A DNA stretch of 64,000 nt from Paraburkholderia fungorum (GTDB lineage: Bacteria; Pseudomonadota; Gammaproteobacteria; Burkholderiales; Burkholderiaceae): the NCBI RefSeq assembly GCF_900099835.1, contig NZ_FNKP01000001.1:2170001-2234000 (forward strand), read 5' to 3'. The notes beneath the pieces are model-generated. The model was not told the DNA's origin. It did no database searches and worked only from the letters and a program-made list of their open reading frames with translations. Shown piece by piece: positions 17,324-25,747 of this stretch (positions are counted from its first letter, which is position 1; every line of letters starts with the position of its first letter). The translations under genes were made by a program, and so were the position numbers.

Positions 17324-18139
17324 TTATGCTTCGGGTTGGGTCGACGGAGTGTCGGTGGAGCTTGCCGGAGCGGCAGTTTCGTTGCGGACCGGTGCTTCCG
17401 TCGAAGCGACTTGCGGCTTGTTGTCGGTGGCCTCGGTAGCTTCGGCTGGTGCGGCGCCTGCTTCCGCAGATGCCGCTTCAGTCGGAGCAACCGCCGTACC
17501 GTCAGCCGGTGCCGCCGCATCGGCCGTACCAGCCGCTGCGGCCTTCGCAGCGCTCCGGTTCGCGCGATGTGCCTGCAGACGCTGCGCGCCCGCGGCTTCC
17601 TGCGCGGTGACCTGACCCGCTTCAGCGCCCGTCAGATCGACGCGTGCCGCGCCTTCGACGAGGCACTTCCAGTAGCGGCTGCCACGGCACCACGTCTTGA
17701 TCGCGTCGCGCAACTCGGCTTCGCTCAGCGACAGATCTTTCGCATGCACGACGAGGTCTTCGAAGATACCGACCTTCAGCGGCAACTTGGGCGCCGGATT
17801 CTTCGGGAACGCAACCGGGAACCGCTTTTGCAGTCGCCCAATCGATTTGACCACCGGATCGACCGGTTTAGCATCCACAGCTGGCTTTGCGTCGACGGCG
17901 GCCGGGTTCGCGTCGCGACGCGGATGCGCCGGCTTGCGCGCGGGCCTCGCGTCGGGCCGGGCACCCGGCTTGGAACCGGGCTTGAAACCCGCCTTCGCGC
18001 CGGGCTTGGAAGCCGGGTTAGAAGCGGCATTGGAGGCATGCTTCGAAGCGGGCTTGGCACCGGATTTGGCGGCAGGCTCAGCTTCGGCACGTGCCGCAGC
18101 CAGTTGCTTCTTCAGTTCAGCGAGTTGTTCGAAACCCAT
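17324..18139 (-). CDS. proQ: ProQ/FinO-domain RNA chaperone with long low-complexity arms
   Basis: A 271-residue RNA-binding protein. The ProQ/FinO domain occupies roughly residues 98-195 (IGRLQKRFPVAFPK, then LRDAIKTWCRGSRYWKCL with the conserved Trp and Arg residues). It is preceded by a Lys/Pro/Ala repeat arm (about 20-95, units like SKPGAKAGFKPG) and followed by an acidic Ala/Glu/Thr tail. ProQ proteins bind structured sRNAs and mRNA 3' ends. The basic repeat arm probably adds non-specific RNA contact, and the acidic tail may balance it. The frame is GC-rich, and its repeats read through in other frames, but only this one contains the domain. It is convergent with the TAXI gene. Confidence 0.9.
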   Translation of the reverse strand: MGFEQLAELKKQLAAARAEAEPAAKSGAKPASKHASNAASNPASKPGAKAGFKPGSKPGARPDARPARKPAHPRRDANPAAVDAKPAVDAKPVDPVVKSIGRLQKRFPVAFPKNPAPKLPLKVGIFEDLVVHAKDLSLSEAELRDAIKTWCRGSRYWKCLVEGAARVDLTGAEAGQVTAQEAAGAQRLQAHRANRSAAKAAAAGTADAAAPADGTAVAPTEAASAEAGAAPAEATEATDNKPQVASTEAPVRNETAAPASSTDTPSTQPEA

Positions 18140-18379
18140 AGCGCACAGTCGATTGAGAAAGACGAGATTGTAGCAGCGTGCGCAAACGCGCTTGTGACAA
18201 CGCTGCGAGGCAGATTCGGCATGACGCCGCGATGTAGCTGGAAGAGTAGGATTTTTACCGCGTTTTTGCAGGTTTTGTCGTTTGAATCGCGGGCGAAATG
18301 GATGCGGTGGGGCTGTGGGATGCTGTGCGCCGGCACCTGAAAGCCACTTCCGCCAATATTCGCAAATTTAGAATTTTTA

Positions 18380-19762
18380 TCACGTTCTGGTGGATGCCGC
18401 CGCCGCTGCCGCTTCGGCCTCTTGCGCCTTCAGCCCCGTCACCGTGACGCACAAACCCGGCCGCCCCACGTTATTGCGCAGCGAAAGATCCAGTTGATGC
18501 CGCCCCGCAATCCGCGAAACGATGGCAAGACCGAGGCCGCTGCCCTCGCCCTGCGCGTTCTCGCCGCGATAAAACCGGTCGAACACGCGCTCGAGTTCGG
18601 CCTCGGGGATGCCCGTCCCGGTATCGACGACCGCCAGCCCGACGCGCCCGCCTTCCGCCCGCCGGACGATCACGTCGACACGCCCGCCGTGAGGCGTATG
18701 GCGAATCGCGTTGTTGACCAGATTCGCCAGCAGAACGTTCATGCCGTGCGGCTCGGCCAGCACGGTGTAAGCGTCGTCGTCCGTTTGAGCGTGCTCGCAT
18801 TCGAGACCGAGGTCGATCCCCTTCGCCTCCGCCAGCAGCGAAAAATCGCCGACCACCTGCTCGCCGATCCGTCGCAGGCTAACCGGTTTCATCGACGTGA
18901 CCAGGTGCGCGTCCTCGCGCGCCAGCGTCAATAACTGCTGTACCAGGTGGATGATCCGGTTGACCCGCCCTTCGACGCGTTCGAGCGCCTGCCCCTCGCC
19001 CTTCAACGACCCATCGCGCGATGCCGCCTGGAGTTGCAGCTTCAGCGCGGCGAGTGGCGAACGCAGTTCGTGCGCGGCATCCGCGATAAACGTGCGCTGC
19101 GCCTGCGACGCCGTATGCAAGCGCTGCAACAGATCGTTGAGCGCTTCGACCAGCGGCTTGATCTCGACCGGCACGGTGCCGTCCAGACGCAACGGCTCGA
19201 GTGAATCGATCGAACGCGTGGTCAGTGCGCGCGACAGCCCGCCGATCGGCCCCAACCCGCGCGCCACCACCAGCAGCACCAGCACGATCGTCACCGGCAC
19301 CAGCAACGCGAGCGGCCACAGCGTATGCAGCGCCAGTTGCAGCGCGAGATCCTCGCGCACGGAGACCGGCTGCGCGACCTGCACATAGCGGCCCTTCTGC
19401 TCGACCCCGAAAATGCGCCAGTGATAGCGGCCGCGCTCCACCGTGCTGAAACCGGCCGGTTGACGCGAGATTGCCGGTTCGCGCGTCGAGTGATAAATCA
19501 GCTCGCCGTCGCCGCCCCAGATCTGGATGACGATGCGGTCGTCGGCGAGATCGCCGAGATCGGGATCGCGATGCTCGCCGTTGCCGACGCCCGCGAGGTT
19601 CGACGGTAACGACAGCGCGACCGTGCGCAGTTCATAGTCGAACAGCTCGCTGGCCTCCTGCCGCGCCGTGTGAAAGATGCCGTATCCAGCCATGCCCGAC
19701 GCCGCCGCCATGCCGAAAATCAGCCAGCCCAGCAGCCAGCGGCGAATCGACGTCATCCGCAC
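18380..19762 (-). CDS. Sensor histidine kinase, QseC/PmrB type
   Basis: A 460-residue inner-membrane kinase: TM1 at about 8-28, a periplasmic sensor of about 140 residues, TM2 near 160-182 (LALLVPVTIVLVLLVVARGL), a HAMP-like linker, the H-box AHELRSPLAAL (His ~252), N-box LLANLVNNAIRH, and G-boxes DTGTGIP and GEGSGLGLAIV. The start overlaps the response-regulator stop by 10 bp, so both are made from one message. The pair resembles QseBC/TctDE-type systems. The signal is unknown, but a PmrA-type box before the operon implies autoregulation. Confidence 0.92.
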   Translation of the reverse strand: MRMTSIRRWLLGWLIFGMAAASGMAGYGIFHTARQEASELFDYELRTVALSLPSNLAGVGNGEHRDPDLGDLADDRIVIQIWGGDGELIYHSTREPAISRQPAGFSTVERGRYHWRIFGVEQKGRYVQVAQPVSVREDLALQLALHTLWPLALLVPVTIVLVLLVVARGLGPIGGLSRALTTRSIDSLEPLRLDGTVPVEIKPLVEALNDLLQRLHTASQAQRTFIADAAHELRSPLAALKLQLQAASRDGSLKGEGQALERVEGRVNRIIHLVQQLLTLAREDAHLVTSMKPVSLRRIGEQVVGDFSLLAEAKGIDLGLECEHAQTDDDAYTVLAEPHGMNVLLANLVNNAIRHTPHGGRVDVIVRRAEGGRVGLAVVDTGTGIPEAELERVFDRFYRGENAQGEGSGLGLAIVSRIAGRHQLDLSLRNNVGRPGLCVTVTGLKAQEAEAAAAAASTRT

Positions 19763-20415
19763 CTCTTCAGGCGATAGCCCACGCCGCGCACCGTCACGAC
19801 CTGCTCCGCGCCGATCTTGCGGCGCAGACTGTGCACATGCACTTCAATCGTGTTGCTGCCGACTTCCTCGCCCCAGCCGTACAGTTTTTCTTCGAGCTCG
19901 GCCTTCGTGAAGACTCGCGTGGGCTGTTCGATCAACGCATGCAGCAGCGCGAATTCGCGCGGCACGAGCGGCAACGCCGCTCCGTTCAGCGTGACTTCGT
20001 GCGCGGCGGGATCGAGCGTCAGTTCGCCGTGCGCATAGACCGGCTGCTTCTGGCCGGTGCGCCGCCGCGACAGTGCGCGCACGCGCGCGGCCAGTTCGTC
20101 GAGATCGAACGGCTTGATCAGATAGTCGTCGGCGCCGGCGTCGAGACCGCGAATCCGGTCGTCCACCGCATCGCGCGCGGTCAGGATGATGACCGGCGCG
20201 TCGCCGCCGTTCTTCCGGTAGGCATTGAGCACGTCGATGCCGTCTTTCTTCGGCAGACCGAGGTCGAGCAGGACGAGGTCGTACACGCCGTTTCCCAGCG
20301 ACAACTCGGCTGCGCGACCGTCTTCGGCCCAGTCGATCGCATAGCCGGCGCGGCGCATCGCGCCTAACACCGTCTCTGCAATCATGTCGTCGTCTTCTAC
20401 CAGTAGCAGACGCAT
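19753..20415 (-). CDS. OmpR-family response regulator, QseB/PmrA type
   Basis: A 220-residue DNA-binding regulator. The receiver domain has the acidic pocket EDDD, phospho-acceptor Asp51 (LLDLGLPKKDG) and the KPFD lysine. The C-terminal winged helix includes KLYGWGEEVGSNTIEVHVHS, a stretch typical of the QseB/PmrA subgroup. Such regulators bind direct repeats of CTTAA spaced 11 bp apart, and exactly such a site lies 48 bp upstream of this gene, so it probably controls its own operon. The same site type occurs before the efflux and hopanoid operons. Confidence 0.93.
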   Translation of the reverse strand: MRLLLVEDDDMIAETVLGAMRRAGYAIDWAEDGRAAELSLGNGVYDLVLLDLGLPKKDGIDVLNAYRKNGGDAPVIILTARDAVDDRIRGLDAGADDYLIKPFDLDELAARVRALSRRRTGQKQPVYAHGELTLDPAAHEVTLNGAALPLVPREFALLHALIEQPTRVFTKAELEEKLYGWGEEVGSNTIEVHVHSLRRKIGAEQVVTVRGVGYRLKRCG

Positions 20416-20462
20416 GGCCTTCTCCTCTGTCCAGTTTTGGCCCGCATTGTCGTGGTTGGGAG

Positions 20463-20479
20463 CTTAACGGTTCCTTAAG
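20463..20479 (-). promoter_or_regulatory. PmrA/QseB-type box before the first two-component operon
   Basis: On the minus strand this reads CTTAAG-GAACC-GTTAAG: two half-sites with an 11-bp period. A -10-like GACAAT (20451-20446) follows 11 nt after it, so the box would cover the -35 region. This matches the known recognition pattern of PmrA/QseB regulators. One of four such boxes in the window. Confidence 0.72.
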
Positions 20480-21017
20480 ATCAGCGGCAAATCATGACAG
20501 ATTGGGGGTGCGGTTGATGCCGGCATCGATATTGTGATGCCTATCGCGATGGCCGCGTCGCGCGCGGCTGCGGGCTAGTGACAATCCGTCAGCGGCCAGG
20601 AACTGCGAAGGGAGTTATGTTCGTCATGTTCGAGGATGACGACGGGCAACGTCAATGTCATCGTAAGGCCCAGCCTTCTCTATAAACGAAGGAAGGAGGC
20701 GCTCGGGGCATCCCTGCTGCCGTGGATGGGACACGGCAATGTCAGGGCGAAGTACACCATCTCGTGGCGCAGTGACTCGTGGATAAGTCTCACCTACTCG
20801 GTTGGTTGCAAACGGCGCGGCAGGACACTGAACGACGAAAGAAAGGCCACCACGCGGCGGCCTTTCCTCAAGAGAAAATTGTCGCTCGCATTCAGTCAAT
20901 CATGCAACTCGACGTTGCAACGGCTGATACCCCTATATCAAGATAGACGCCACTCACCACGTGGGAGACTAGGGCAGCAACACTCCCTAAAATTTCCCAA
21001 TAGTGAGAAATCGTTCG
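20480..21017. other. Intergenic stretch at the edge of the accessory region
   Basis: No supported gene. At 20842-20865 AAAGGCC and GGCCTTT form a terminator-like hairpin on either strand. Open frames on both strands have codon use unlike the neighbours, and none shows a ribosome site. Base composition drops toward A+T from about 20.6 kb onward. Confidence 0.5.
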
Positions 21018-22028
21018 ATGACAAAGTGTGATAACCAACGTTGTCCAATCTGTTACCCGAACTGGAAAGAGGAAGAAGCTGCCGCAAAAAAGCGCGCAGA
21101 AGATGACCACCAGGACTGCATCAACTGTTGGCGCTTCTATCAGAAAAAAGCGGAAGCCATCGTTTCTGCCGGCGATCCGATCGCCCGTAACCGACGAATC
21201 AATGCGGCCTATGCGCGATTGTGGTTAGATGACCGCCGCTTCCAGTGGGCAGGACTGGCTGCATTCGCATCCAAACAAGTCGGATGCGGCCTGCTTAACG
21301 CCGCGGAGTTCATTAGCAAGTCAAATCGCGAACGCAACGCGTATCAGCAATGGGAAAAACAGAGCTCCCTGCTTGAACGGATGGCACCCTACGGATCGCC
21401 GCGCATGCCCATTCCCGATCAGGTCAACGGCGCTGGCGCCGGGAATGTTTATCAAATGCTTGCCAAGGGCAACACCGCGCTCTTCCTGGACATCTGGCCA
21501 CTGCACATGTTCTTTAAGGAGTTCGGTTTGCAGCGGTTCAAGCGCTGTCTGCAGGAGCGTCGGGAACTGAACGGATCGGTCGCATGGCCGCTCGCTGATA
21601 GCGTTCCGTTTGGGGTTACCAAAACGCAAGTTGTACAGGGGTTTGAAGCGATTGATGCTGGCGCTATCACTAAAAGTGTCGAATTACTCGCGTGGCATGA
21701 ACAGATCAACATTTTGCAACCGGCCATGTACGACGATCAGAACTTCGCTCTATTGATGCGGGCCAATCAGTTCGCATGGGCGCTGAACATTCCGACCGGA
21801 TCGGCGCGCGAAATCCAGCTAACGCTCGCCAACCAGTGCACCGTAACAGGCGCTAGTGCAAGATATGAAACGTTCAGCAAGGAGCCTTTGGCCAATCTTG
21901 CGGACGGCCGCCAGCGGATGGCGTTTGTTTTACGCGCTGCGCTGCGGTTCGATCAGCTCTTGAAGGACCCGATTCAGCGGCATTTTGTGGAGAATTCCCT
22001 GTTCCTTATCGCGCACGGAGACGCCTGA
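21018..22028 (+). CDS. Unassigned 336-residue protein with Cys motifs, possibly DUF2515-like
   Basis: A soluble-looking protein whose N-terminus carries two cysteine groups, CDNQRCPIC and DCINC, which could bind zinc. The middle contains a strongly patterned block (NAAEFISKSNRERNAYQQWEK, with GNTALFLDIWPLHMFFKEFG further on) and RANQFAWALNIPTG near the end. The blocks recall proteins labelled DUF2515 that appear near type VI secretion genes, but I hold this loosely. I used the ATG at 21018; a GTG at 21003 is the alternative. Its stop overlaps the ATG of the next gene, an arrangement usual for an effector and its partner. Lower G+C than the flanks suggests horizontal gain. Confidence 0.6.
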   Translation: MTKCDNQRCPICYPNWKEEEAAAKKRAEDDHQDCINCWRFYQKKAEAIVSAGDPIARNRRINAAYARLWLDDRRFQWAGLAAFASKQVGCGLLNAAEFISKSNRERNAYQQWEKQSSLLERMAPYGSPRMPIPDQVNGAGAGNVYQMLAKGNTALFLDIWPLHMFFKEFGLQRFKRCLQERRELNGSVAWPLADSVPFGVTKTQVVQGFEAIDAGAITKSVELLAWHEQINILQPAMYDDQNFALLMRANQFAWALNIPTGSAREIQLTLANQCTVTGASARYETFSKEPLANLADGRQRMAFVLRAALRFDQLLKDPIQRHFVENSLFLIAHGDA

Positions 22029-22651
22029 TGCAGATCACAAAACTTCATCGGCGTCGGCGCCTTGCTTGCGCAGGGTTTGTACTCACCGCCCTGTTGGCTA
22101 TTTACGCGATAGCGCGTCCATCGGATGAATTAGTGCTTGCGATTGGAGAGCCGTATGAACAGGTAAGGCTTCAGTCTCCGTCGGTCTTGCCGGCTATCGA
22201 GCCCGATGCAAACTGGGGTGGCTTGGCAAGCCGCCCTGCCCGATTGCGTTTCGTCGATCCCCAATACGGTTTTGTCGCTCCCGCAGCGAAATTCCTGGCG
22301 GTACATTACGACAGCAAGGGGAATGTCGACTCCGTTACGCTATCCCCGCAAGTGGCGACATTGCTCCTTGATGATGCGATGCAAGTCCTAACGGATTTGC
22401 AGGACCAGCTTCGACGCGGAGGGTGGAAGCCATTTCGAGAAGCACGAAGCCAGCCTATAGAAGACACGCCCGCGAGACGCGCAGAAATTCAAACGTGCGT
22501 GGCACCTACGAGCTATTGGCAAGCCGGAATCAAATACCAACTCTCGCTAAATATTCGCTGCTTTCGCAGCGAACAGCATCCGGACGATGAGCGTTACCTG
22601 ATCACGTTGGACCTGGGGCCGCCCGTCTTTGAAGACTCAGTTGTCCCTTGA
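22028..22651 (+). CDS. Unassigned membrane-anchored protein coupled to the preceding gene
   Basis: A 207-residue protein with one N-terminal membrane segment (LACAGFVLTALLAIYAIA) after a basic start, then an extracytoplasmic domain with no family I recognise. Two cysteines (near residues 157 and 178) could form a disulfide. There is no lipobox. The start overlaps the stop of the Cys-motif protein by one base, so the two are made together. A periplasm-facing anchored domain coupled to a soluble protein resembles a toxin-immunity or secreted-partner pair. That reading is inference from layout only. Confidence 0.6.
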   Translation: MQITKLHRRRRLACAGFVLTALLAIYAIARPSDELVLAIGEPYEQVRLQSPSVLPAIEPDANWGGLASRPARLRFVDPQYGFVAPAAKFLAVHYDSKGNVDSVTLSPQVATLLLDDAMQVLTDLQDQLRRGGWKPFREARSQPIEDTPARRAEIQTCVAPTSYWQAGIKYQLSLNIRCFRSEQHPDDERYLITLDLGPPVFEDSVVP

Positions 22652-23080
22652 GCGGTTGATAGCGTTTCGGTCGCCTCATGGGCTTACGCTAAAACAGTCC
22701 TGCAGGATCAGCCGCTCGCTCTCGACTGTAGATAATCAACGCCTATCGCTGCGCCATCCAATCCGCCCCTCCAACCATGTAGTCAATATCAGTCACCTCA
22801 TTCTGGAACGCCTCGAAAATCGCTCGCATCGTTGCGATGATCATTCACGCCCAAAATCGCCCTTCCCTTGATCCGGCTCCGAGAGGTACCGGCTAGTACG
22901 CGCCGGAGAACTCACGTTCATAAAACTTGGCACGCGCGCATCGGCAATTACAGAGGACAGTCTGTCCCACTTTGTCGCCACCCATACGAGGATCTTGGGA
23001 AATGGTAGCTAGCCAGGTAGCTGGTGGTCGGTATTCGGCAGCCAGGCCTTGCTGGCTATAGGCTTCAGTCATTTTTACGC
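22652..23080. other. Intergenic end of the accessory region
   Basis: About 430 bp with no supported gene on either strand. I see no tRNA, integrase, insertion-sequence end or attachment repeat that would define an island boundary. Confidence 0.5.
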
Positions 23081-23097
23081 TTAAGCGTTCCTTAAGC
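23081..23097 (+). promoter_or_regulatory. PmrA/QseB-type box before the RND efflux operon
   Basis: CTTAAG-CGTTC-CTTAAG is the most perfect of the four boxes: two identical half-sites, 11-bp period. It lies 79 bp upstream of the efflux operon's first start. TATTCT at 23121-23126 is a possible -10, but the spacing differs from the other sites. Confidence 0.72.
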
Positions 23098-23175
23098 CCC
23101 CCCTCTGCAAACTCGGCCCCTATTCTGCGGCATCCGTTTCCGGTTGCCGCCACTTCTTCATACAGGAGCCGGATT

Positions 23176-24615
23176 TTGCCCGTTTTCGACGCCGCGACTG
23201 CGGCTACACCCACGGTCATATCGAGCACGGCGTTGCGCCATCTGCGCAGGCTCACGCCCGTTTTCGCGGTGCTCGTCACCGGTTGCACGTGGTACCACCC
23301 TGAACCGCTTGCACCGCAAAACACGTCGACGTCCGCGCATTCGCTCGAACGTATCCAGATCGATTCGTCGAAGATGCCGCTGCCAGAGCTGGCCGCGCAT
23401 CGCTTCGATCCGTCCGACGGGCTCGATCTCGACGAACTCGCGATGCTCGCAGTCGCCAACAATCCCGATCTCAAACTGTCGCGCGACGACCTCGGCATAG
23501 CGCGCGCGCAAGCATATTCGGCGGGTTTGCTGCCCGATCCGCAACTAAGCGTGTCGAGCGACTATCCAGGCGAGCTCGGCACCACGCGCGCGTTCAACTA
23601 CGGCCTGAGCATCGACGTGATGGCGATCGTGTTGCGCAGCGCGAATAAACAATCCGCCGACGCCACCGTCGCCAAAACCGATCTCGGCCTGCTATGGCAG
23701 GAATGGCAGATCGTCGCGCAGGCGCGGCAACTGTTCATCAAGACGCGCTTTCAGCAGGACACGTTGCCGCTTCTCCAGCAACAGCGCGACCTCGCGCGTA
23801 CCCGCTACGAGCGCATGGCCGAAGCGCGTCGCGACGGCAACCTGACCGACGACACGCTGACCGCCGCGCTCACCGCTTACAGCGACGCCCGCAAGCAATT
23901 CTCCGACGCCGAACGCGCAGCCGAACAGACGCATCACGACCTGAACGCGTTGCTCGGCCTTGCGCCCGAGGTCCGCGTGCAGCTTTCGGGCGACGACCGC
24001 ATCGAACCGCTCACCGACACGGCACTCGACGCAACACTGCCCGGTCTCGCGCAACGCCGTCCCGATCTGATCGCACTGCAAGCCGGTTATCAGGCACAGG
24101 AGCAGAAATATCGCGCGGCGATCCTGAGCCAGTTTCCGAGCCTTTCCGTGGGCTTCGTACGCGCACGCGATACGTCGAACATCTACACCAGCGGCTTCCA
24201 GATCAACCTGAGCCTGCCGATCTTCAATCGCAATCAGGGCAACGTCGCGATCGAAAGAGCGACCCGTCAACGCCTGCGCGACGAATATCAAACGCGCTTG
24301 AATCAGGCCTATGCGGACGTCGCCCATCTTCGCGCGGACACCGTGATTCTCTCGCGTCAACTTCAGCAGACCGAAGCCGCATTGCCCGACGTGGACCTCG
24401 CCGCACAGCACGCCGCTGCGGCCTTCGCCGATCACAACCTCGCACTCGGCGCATACACCGATGCGCAAAGCGCGTCGCTCATCAAACGTATCGACATCGC
24501 GACACTGCGCGAATCGCTCGCCGAACAACGCGTTGGCTTGCAGGCGCTGCTAGGCAGTGCGATACCCGACGCCTTCACATCCGCTCAGACCTTCACCGAC
24601 TCTCATGCGAAATAA
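23176..24615 (+). CDS. Outer-membrane efflux lipoprotein, TolC/CusC family
   Basis: The outer-membrane channel of a tripartite efflux pump, 479 residues. A lipobox is visible (FAVLVTGC, Cys near residue 36), so the mature protein should be lipid-anchored like CusC/OprM. Two long helical repeats follow (DLKLSRDDLGIARAQAYSAG; YQAQEQKYRAAILSQFPSL), the duplicated TolC-type unit. The start codon at 23176 is TTG (ATTTTG in AGCCGGATTTTGCCC), with an AGGAG site about 8 nt before it. The gene overlaps the membrane-fusion gene by 11 bp. It follows the PmrA-type box and so is likely induced with the two-component systems nearby. Confidence 0.88.
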   Translation: MPVFDAATAATPTVISSTALRHLRRLTPVFAVLVTGCTWYHPEPLAPQNTSTSAHSLERIQIDSSKMPLPELAAHRFDPSDGLDLDELAMLAVANNPDLKLSRDDLGIARAQAYSAGLLPDPQLSVSSDYPGELGTTRAFNYGLSIDVMAIVLRSANKQSADATVAKTDLGLLWQEWQIVAQARQLFIKTRFQQDTLPLLQQQRDLARTRYERMAEARRDGNLTDDTLTAALTAYSDARKQFSDAERAAEQTHHDLNALLGLAPEVRVQLSGDDRIEPLTDTALDATLPGLAQRRPDLIALQAGYQAQEQKYRAAILSQFPSLSVGFVRARDTSNIYTSGFQINLSLPIFNRNQGNVAIERATRQRLRDEYQTRLNQAYADVAHLRADTVILSRQLQQTEAALPDVDLAAQHAAAAFADHNLALGAYTDAQSASLIKRIDIATLRESLAEQRVGLQALLGSAIPDAFTSAQTFTDSHAK

Positions 24616-25747
24616 CCCCTTTCCAGCGATGCGGCCGCGTATCGCCGCAGTCGTCATGTCCGCCGCGGCCTGCAGTGCACTCGCGTACATGACCATCCAC
24701 GCATCGCCTGCGGCAAGCGCCCCCGCAGCGGCACCGGACGCGTCGAGCCAACCCGTCGTATCCGTGCAAACCGTTCGCGTGCAGCAGGCAACGATTGCGC
24801 AACCGGTCCGTGCTTTCGGCATCGTCGCGGCATCCGCATCGAATCTGACGACAGTCAATCTGCCGTACGTCGCGCGAATCGTGCAGATGCGCGTGCAGTC
24901 CGGGCAAACGGTGACGCGCGGCACGCCGCTCTTCGCCGTGCAGGCCGACCCGGCCGCCGTGCTCGCCGCGACCCAGGCAAGAAGCGCGGTGACCCTCGCA
25001 CAGGGCGAACTGGCGCGCACACAGTCGCTGCTCGACAAAGGGCTTGCCACGCAGTCGCAACTCGCGACCGCCCGCAAGGCACTCGACGATGCACAGCAGG
25101 CCAGCGCCGCGCAGAACGAGACCGGCGTCGCGAGCGGCAACAAAATCGTGACCGCGCCGATCGACGGCGTGGTCATGCAACTGTCGGCCGCACAGGGCGA
25201 CCAGGTGCAGGCGGGCGCGCCAATCCTGCAGCTCGCGGGCGGCAATAGCCGCAATAGCCACGATTTGCGCGCCAACGTGACGCTAGGCGTCGAGCCGTCA
25301 GAAGCCGCCTCTATTCATGCGGGCGATTCCGTCACGTTGCGCGGCCTGTCCACCTCGCTCGCGAGAACCACGGCGAACGGCAGCGTGATGCTGGTCGGCG
25401 CAGCAGTCAACCAGCAGAGCCAGCTCGTCGACATCGGCGCGAACGTGCCGCTTGCCCAGACGCCGTTCATTCCGGGCACCCGCGTCAGCGCCGATATCGC
25501 GACCCGCGCCGGCACGCACTGGATCGTGCCGCGCGCGGCCGTGCTGAAAGACGACAAAGGCGCCTACGTTTTTCAGATTACCCCGCAAAACAAGGCTCGC
25601 CGTGTAGCGGTGATCACTCGTGTAGAAAACGGCGACCGCTATGGCGTGGATGGTCCGATCGATGCCGCGCAAGGACTCGTGGTCAGCGGCAACTATGAAT
25701 TGAAAGACGGCATGGCGGTGCGAACCAGCGGAGGCGCGCCGCAATGA
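24605..25747 (+). CDS. RND efflux periplasmic adaptor (membrane-fusion protein)
   Basis: A 380-residue adaptor linking the inner-membrane pump to the outer-membrane channel. A short N-terminal signal/anchor (IAAVVMSAAACSALAYMTI) is followed by a lipoyl/barrel-sandwich half (RIVQMRVQSGQTVTRGTPLF), an alpha-hairpin of about 75 residues (ATQARSAVTLAQGELARTQS), the second lipoyl half (KIVTAPIDGVVMQLSAAQGD), and beta-barrel and membrane-proximal domains. The start at 24605 lies inside the end of the channel gene, and its stop overlaps the pump start (GCAATGA), so all three are translationally coupled. No His/Met-rich metal segment is seen, which favours an organic rather than metal substrate. Confidence 0.9.
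   Translation: MRNNPFPAMRPRIAAVVMSAAACSALAYMTIHASPAASAPAAAPDASSQPVVSVQTVRVQQATIAQPVRAFGIVAASASNLTTVNLPYVARIVQMRVQSGQTVTRGTPLFAVQADPAAVLAATQARSAVTLAQGELARTQSLLDKGLATQSQLATARKALDDAQQASAAQNETGVASGNKIVTAPIDGVVMQLSAAQGDQVQAGAPILQLAGGNSRNSHDLRANVTLGVEPSEAASIHAGDSVTLRGLSTSLARTTANGSVMLVGAAVNQQSQLVDIGANVPLAQTPFIPGTRVSADIATRAGTHWIVPRAAVLKDDKGAYVFQITPQNKARRVAVITRVENGDRYGVDGPIDAAQGLVVSGNYELKDGMAVRTSGGAPQ

Noticed and set aside
20624..21110. Several short open frames on both strands at the edge of the accessory region
   Set aside because: No ribosome site, no family look, and codon use unlike the neighbours. I report the stretch as intergenic.
20500..23100. Genomic-island ends (tRNA, integrase, attachment repeats)
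   Set aside because: Composition suggests transferred DNA, but no integrase, tRNA gene or flanking direct repeat could be found, so no mobile element is claimed.
23108..23113. CAAACT as a -10 at the standard 10-nt distance from the efflux box
   Set aside because: Only three of six positions match; TATTCT further downstream is a better, still uncertain, choice.
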